64,000 nt of DNA, from assembly GCA_029929735.1 (NCBI GenBank), contig JAKELP010000030.1, positions 9,141,493-9,205,492 on the forward strand, read 5' to 3'. Below, piece by piece: positions 60,901 to 64,000 of this stretch. Both the position numbers and the translations under genes were made by a program. The DNA comes from Mimosa pudica. Taxonomy: Eukaryota > Streptophyta > Magnoliopsida > Fabales > Fabaceae. Each line of letters opens with the position of its first letter. Position 1 is the stretch's first letter. The notes below the pieces were generated by a model. It saw nothing but the letters and a program-made list of their open reading frames with translations. It did not search any database and had not been told where the DNA came from.

Positions 60901-63831
60901 TTTGTTAATAAGATAGACATATACTTATTAGCCTCACATAGCCACATTAGGGTTGAAGCTTAGAAATTGGGTTTTATTAATTGTGACAAGAGATTGCATG
61001 ATTAATAGAATTAAACATTTGTTCTTGACTCGACGGAGCATTTACAAGTACATTGTGAACCCTAGGTTAGCACATATATAGCTATTAAAAGCAATTGTGA
61101 GAGGAGACATTTTAAGGTTAGGAGATACAGGGGGGATAAATAATCTTAAGTCCAATTTATCCTTGAAGTTGGATAATCACTTGTTTATAGTTTTTCTTAT
61201 TTCTTTTTATGGTTACCCTTCACATCTTGATATTTGAATCACTCAAATTGGGCGAGAGTGCGATAATCATTACTTGACCGGGTTTTGGAACCAAATCCTC
61301 GTGGGAACGATACTTTTCTTATCACTTTATTACTTGGCCCGACCCGTGCACTTGCGGAGCGAACAAGGTCGGCCAATTTAGTACTGCAGAAACTTTAGTC
61401 AGATCCATCTCAACTCCGTTAGCAGACACCACGTGCCCTAAATAATCCACCTTAAGCAGACCAAACGAGCATTTGCTAAGCTTAGCAAATAAAGAGTGTT
61501 GTTGCAACATGTGGAGTACCTTGGTCAAGTGAGATAAGTGAGGAGGCCAATCCTTGCTATATATTAAGATATCATCAAAAAAAACTAGAACAAACTTAGG
61601 CAAGTAAGGCCTGAAAATGTCATTCATCACCGATTGGAACGTTGCCAGTGCATTGGTCAGGCCAAACGGCATCACCAACCATTCATAGTGTCCATGATGT
61701 GTTCTAAAGGCAGTCTTATGGCAATCCTCCTCTCGAAGTCTGATTTGGTGATATCCGGAACGCAAGTCCATCTTTGAGAAATATTGCGCCCCAAATAATT
61801 CATCTAACAACTCATCTACGGTAGGTAAAGGATAGGAATCCTTTACGGTTACAGCATTCAATGCCCTATAATCCGTGTAGAAGCGCCAAGTACCATCCTT
61901 TTTACGGACCAATAAAACCGGAGCTGAGAAAGGACTAAGGCTCGGCTGAATAATTCCCGCTGATAGCATCTCCTGTACCATTTCCTCAATCTGGTTCTTC
62001 TGTGAAAAGGGATAACGGTAAGGCTTAACTTAACTGGTGATGTACCCTCCACTAAAGTAATAGCATGATCATGACTACGTCTCGGTGGTAGCTCCTTAGG
62101 AGAACTAAAAACATTCTGAAATTTACTCAACAATTCCCTCATACCAGATGGTAATTCAGAAGGGATATCCATTGAAAATTCACACTTAACCTCAGCCGCA
62201 TAATATTCTAGCACAAACAAATCTTCGTAGCCATTTGTAATCACATACCTCGTCATATGATTAAATTGGATTTCCTGCGGAGAACTATCCTGTAGTCCTT
62301 GGAGTGTAATAAATCGACCATCTTTAAAAATTTGTAGTGAAGTCGTGCTGTAATCCGCCACATGAGCTCCCAAAGTAGCAAGCCAAGAAGCTCCCAACAC
62401 TACATCAGCCCCCTTAATATCTACCACAAAAGCATCAATAGAGAGGTCATGACCCCCAATTCCCAGTGGAAGTTGGCGAATCACACCCTCGCCCAACATG
62501 TTGTGTCCATTTCCCACCAATACACGAAATGAAGGAGCTGGTTCCACGGATAATTGAAGATGATTAACCAAACGTGGCTGCACAAAATTATTTGAACTTC
62601 CTCCATCGAGTAATACTGAGACATTCGTACCCAAAATCTGTCCCTGAAATCGAATCGTACACGAGCCACGTACTCCCATGGAAGCTTGGAGAGAGATGAT
62701 GAAGAACAATCTGCTCTTCCGGAGCTACTATTTCTTCAACCGGAAGCTCCGAAGGTTCCTCCACTTCTTCCTGATCTGTGATCATCATCATATAGTGCTT
62801 GTTTGGACACTTGTGGGTGGCTGAAAATTTCTCATCACAGTTATAACAAAGGCCTTTGTCACGGCGAAGTTGAATTTCGGCAGCAGAAAGGCGACGCACC
62901 ATAGGTGTCGGCTTCGATGGTGGCGTAGGAAGGAGTGGAGGCTGAGACGGCTTGGAAGTAAATCCAGGAGGAATAGAGGGCGTAGTGGCGGATTTAGAAG
63001 ACCAAGTGGAAGAAGCCGAATATTTGGATTTGGGCCCTTGAAAACTAGATGAGCCACCTTCATCATATAACTTGGCCAAAGCCACAGCTCTTTGTAGATT
63101 TCCCGGTTCACGGGCCAGCACATCCTTCCGAATGGACTTCTCAAGCCCACTGATAAAACAATCAAGAATAGCCTCTTCAGAAAGTCCCACCACCCTATTA
63201 GCTAATGTCATAAACTGGGTGTGATATTGGACCACCGAACCCTCCTGTTCAAGCTTGAATAATTGGGCCAGGGGATTGTCAAAACTAGTAGGCCCATATT
63301 GAACCTCAACTGCCTGAATCAAAGCCGCCCATGTCGGAACCTGGTGATTTCTCTGTAACATCTGAAACCATGGCACCACGTCTCCCTCAAAATGCACTGA
63401 AGCCAGCACCACACGTTGTAAATCAGGAGTATCATAAAATGAAAAATATTGTTCAGCTCTGAAAATTCAATTCAAAGGATCGGTACCATCAAACGGGGAA
63501 AATCAATCTTCACCTGGGGAGAATTATGCTGAACAAAATGGCCACCAGATGACGGCGAATGATTAACAAATGACGACGAAGCAGCATACGACGGGGCTTT
63601 CAATAAACCCTCCAATTTATGATGAATCAGATCTAATGAACGATGAGAGTCTCGTAATACCTGCTCAAAACGATCCATGCGTCGAGAATGTTCTGTGTCA
63701 ATGTGAGCACAAGTGAGTTGTAACTGAGTAATCGTATTCTGCATGGCAGCCTCACGAGTATCACCCAATTCCTGTAGTGTCTTGAGATCAGCAGCTAAAT
63801 CTTTCAGTCGAGTATGCTCCGCCATTGACAC
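57969..63831 (-). pseudogene. Chromovirus gag-pol, copy 2 (broken)
   Basis: Same domains and the same lesions as copy 1: gag frameshift and stop, protease/RT frameshift, solo LTR in RT, RNase H stop (59817-59819), integrase stop (59100-59102). It has an extra private 2-bp loss in the GA-run near 62691 that shifts frame between zinc knuckle and protease. One private RT change turns NAPATF to NALATF (61647). Confidence 0.93.
59962..61365 (+). mobile_element. Solo LTR nested in chromovirus pol, copy 2
   Basis: Same 1,404 bp, same position and same imperfect flanks as in copy 1; one substitution noted (60251). Same site in both copies means it was duplicated with the host element. Confidence 0.9.
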
Positions 63832-63845
63832 AATGAAAGCACCAA

Positions 63846-64000
63846 TGAAAGAGATCTCTCAATTCACAGAATAGGCAACAAAGATAAATGAGATAAAACT
63901 ATAGAACTAATTTTATTAATCACCACAGCAACAGTATTTGTCTCTGAGAAAGACAAAATTACACTAGCTGATATCACAGCTTACATACTGGAAATGGGAA
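63846..64000 (-). repeat. Chromovirus LTR C (partial)
   Basis: First 155 bp of a third LTR. At the position where A and B differ (51110/57541) it matches B. Confidence 0.9.

Larger units (their letters stand above)
57417..64000 (-). mobile_element. Ty3/gypsy chromovirus, copy 2 of the tandem array (runs off the window)
   Basis: Internal region 57913-63845 repeats copy 1 with a shift of 6,431 bp (6,429 after a 2-bp loss). The third LTR starts at 63846 and is cut by the window end, so more copies may follow. Confidence 0.93.

Overview
This is a nuclear plant window from a eudicot, most likely an asterid and perhaps Lamiales. The evidence is an intron-rich TPS-b terpene synthase, an AIR12-type DOMON gene, a UGT71 remnant, an NPF transporter remnant, a eukaryotic tRNA-Gly, and AT-rich intergenic DNA full of plant transposon families. 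The order-level placement is an inference from protein style, not a search.

Layout. About 1.8-7.7 kb is a decayed Mutator-like element (MULE) carrying a broken MURA-type transposase and a plant mobile domain (PMD) gene. At 9.0-10.5 kb is an intact two-exon AIR12-like gene (minus strand). At 17.7-18.5 kb is the N-terminal half of a UGT71-like glycosyltransferase pseudogene. A tRNA-Gly(CCC) lies at 25.0 kb. At 31.9-36.9 kb is a broken NPF (NRT1/PTR) transporter whose introns hold Stowaway, hAT and Copia insertions. At 43.4-47.5 kb is an intact seven-exon plastid-type monoterpene synthase gene (plus strand, 589 aa). From 51.0 kb to the window end is a head-to-tail tandem array of one Ty3/gypsy chromovirus (LTR-internal-LTR-internal-LTR, period 6,431 bp), with the same solo LTR nested in both copies.

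Between genes the window is a catalogue of small DNA transposons, many with exact target-site duplications (TSDs). These include foldback Mutator-type elements with 9-bp TSDs (21.9, 30.4, 37.8, 46.3, 48.6 kb), Stowaway elements with TA TSDs, Tourist elements with TAA TSDs, hAT-like elements with 8-bp TSDs, and a SINE with a 12-bp TSD.

Only three loci look functional: the AIR12-like gene, the tRNA and the terpene synthase. They do not form an evident pathway. The UGT, NPF, MULE and retrotransposon coding regions all carry stops, frameshifts or truncations. I see no clearly new biological system. The strongest observations are the retrotransposon tandem array (copies sharing at least six lesions, so multiplied by recombination and not by transposition), a foldback element built around a 130-bp higher-order tandem repeat, and the dense transposon dressing of the terpene synthase locus.
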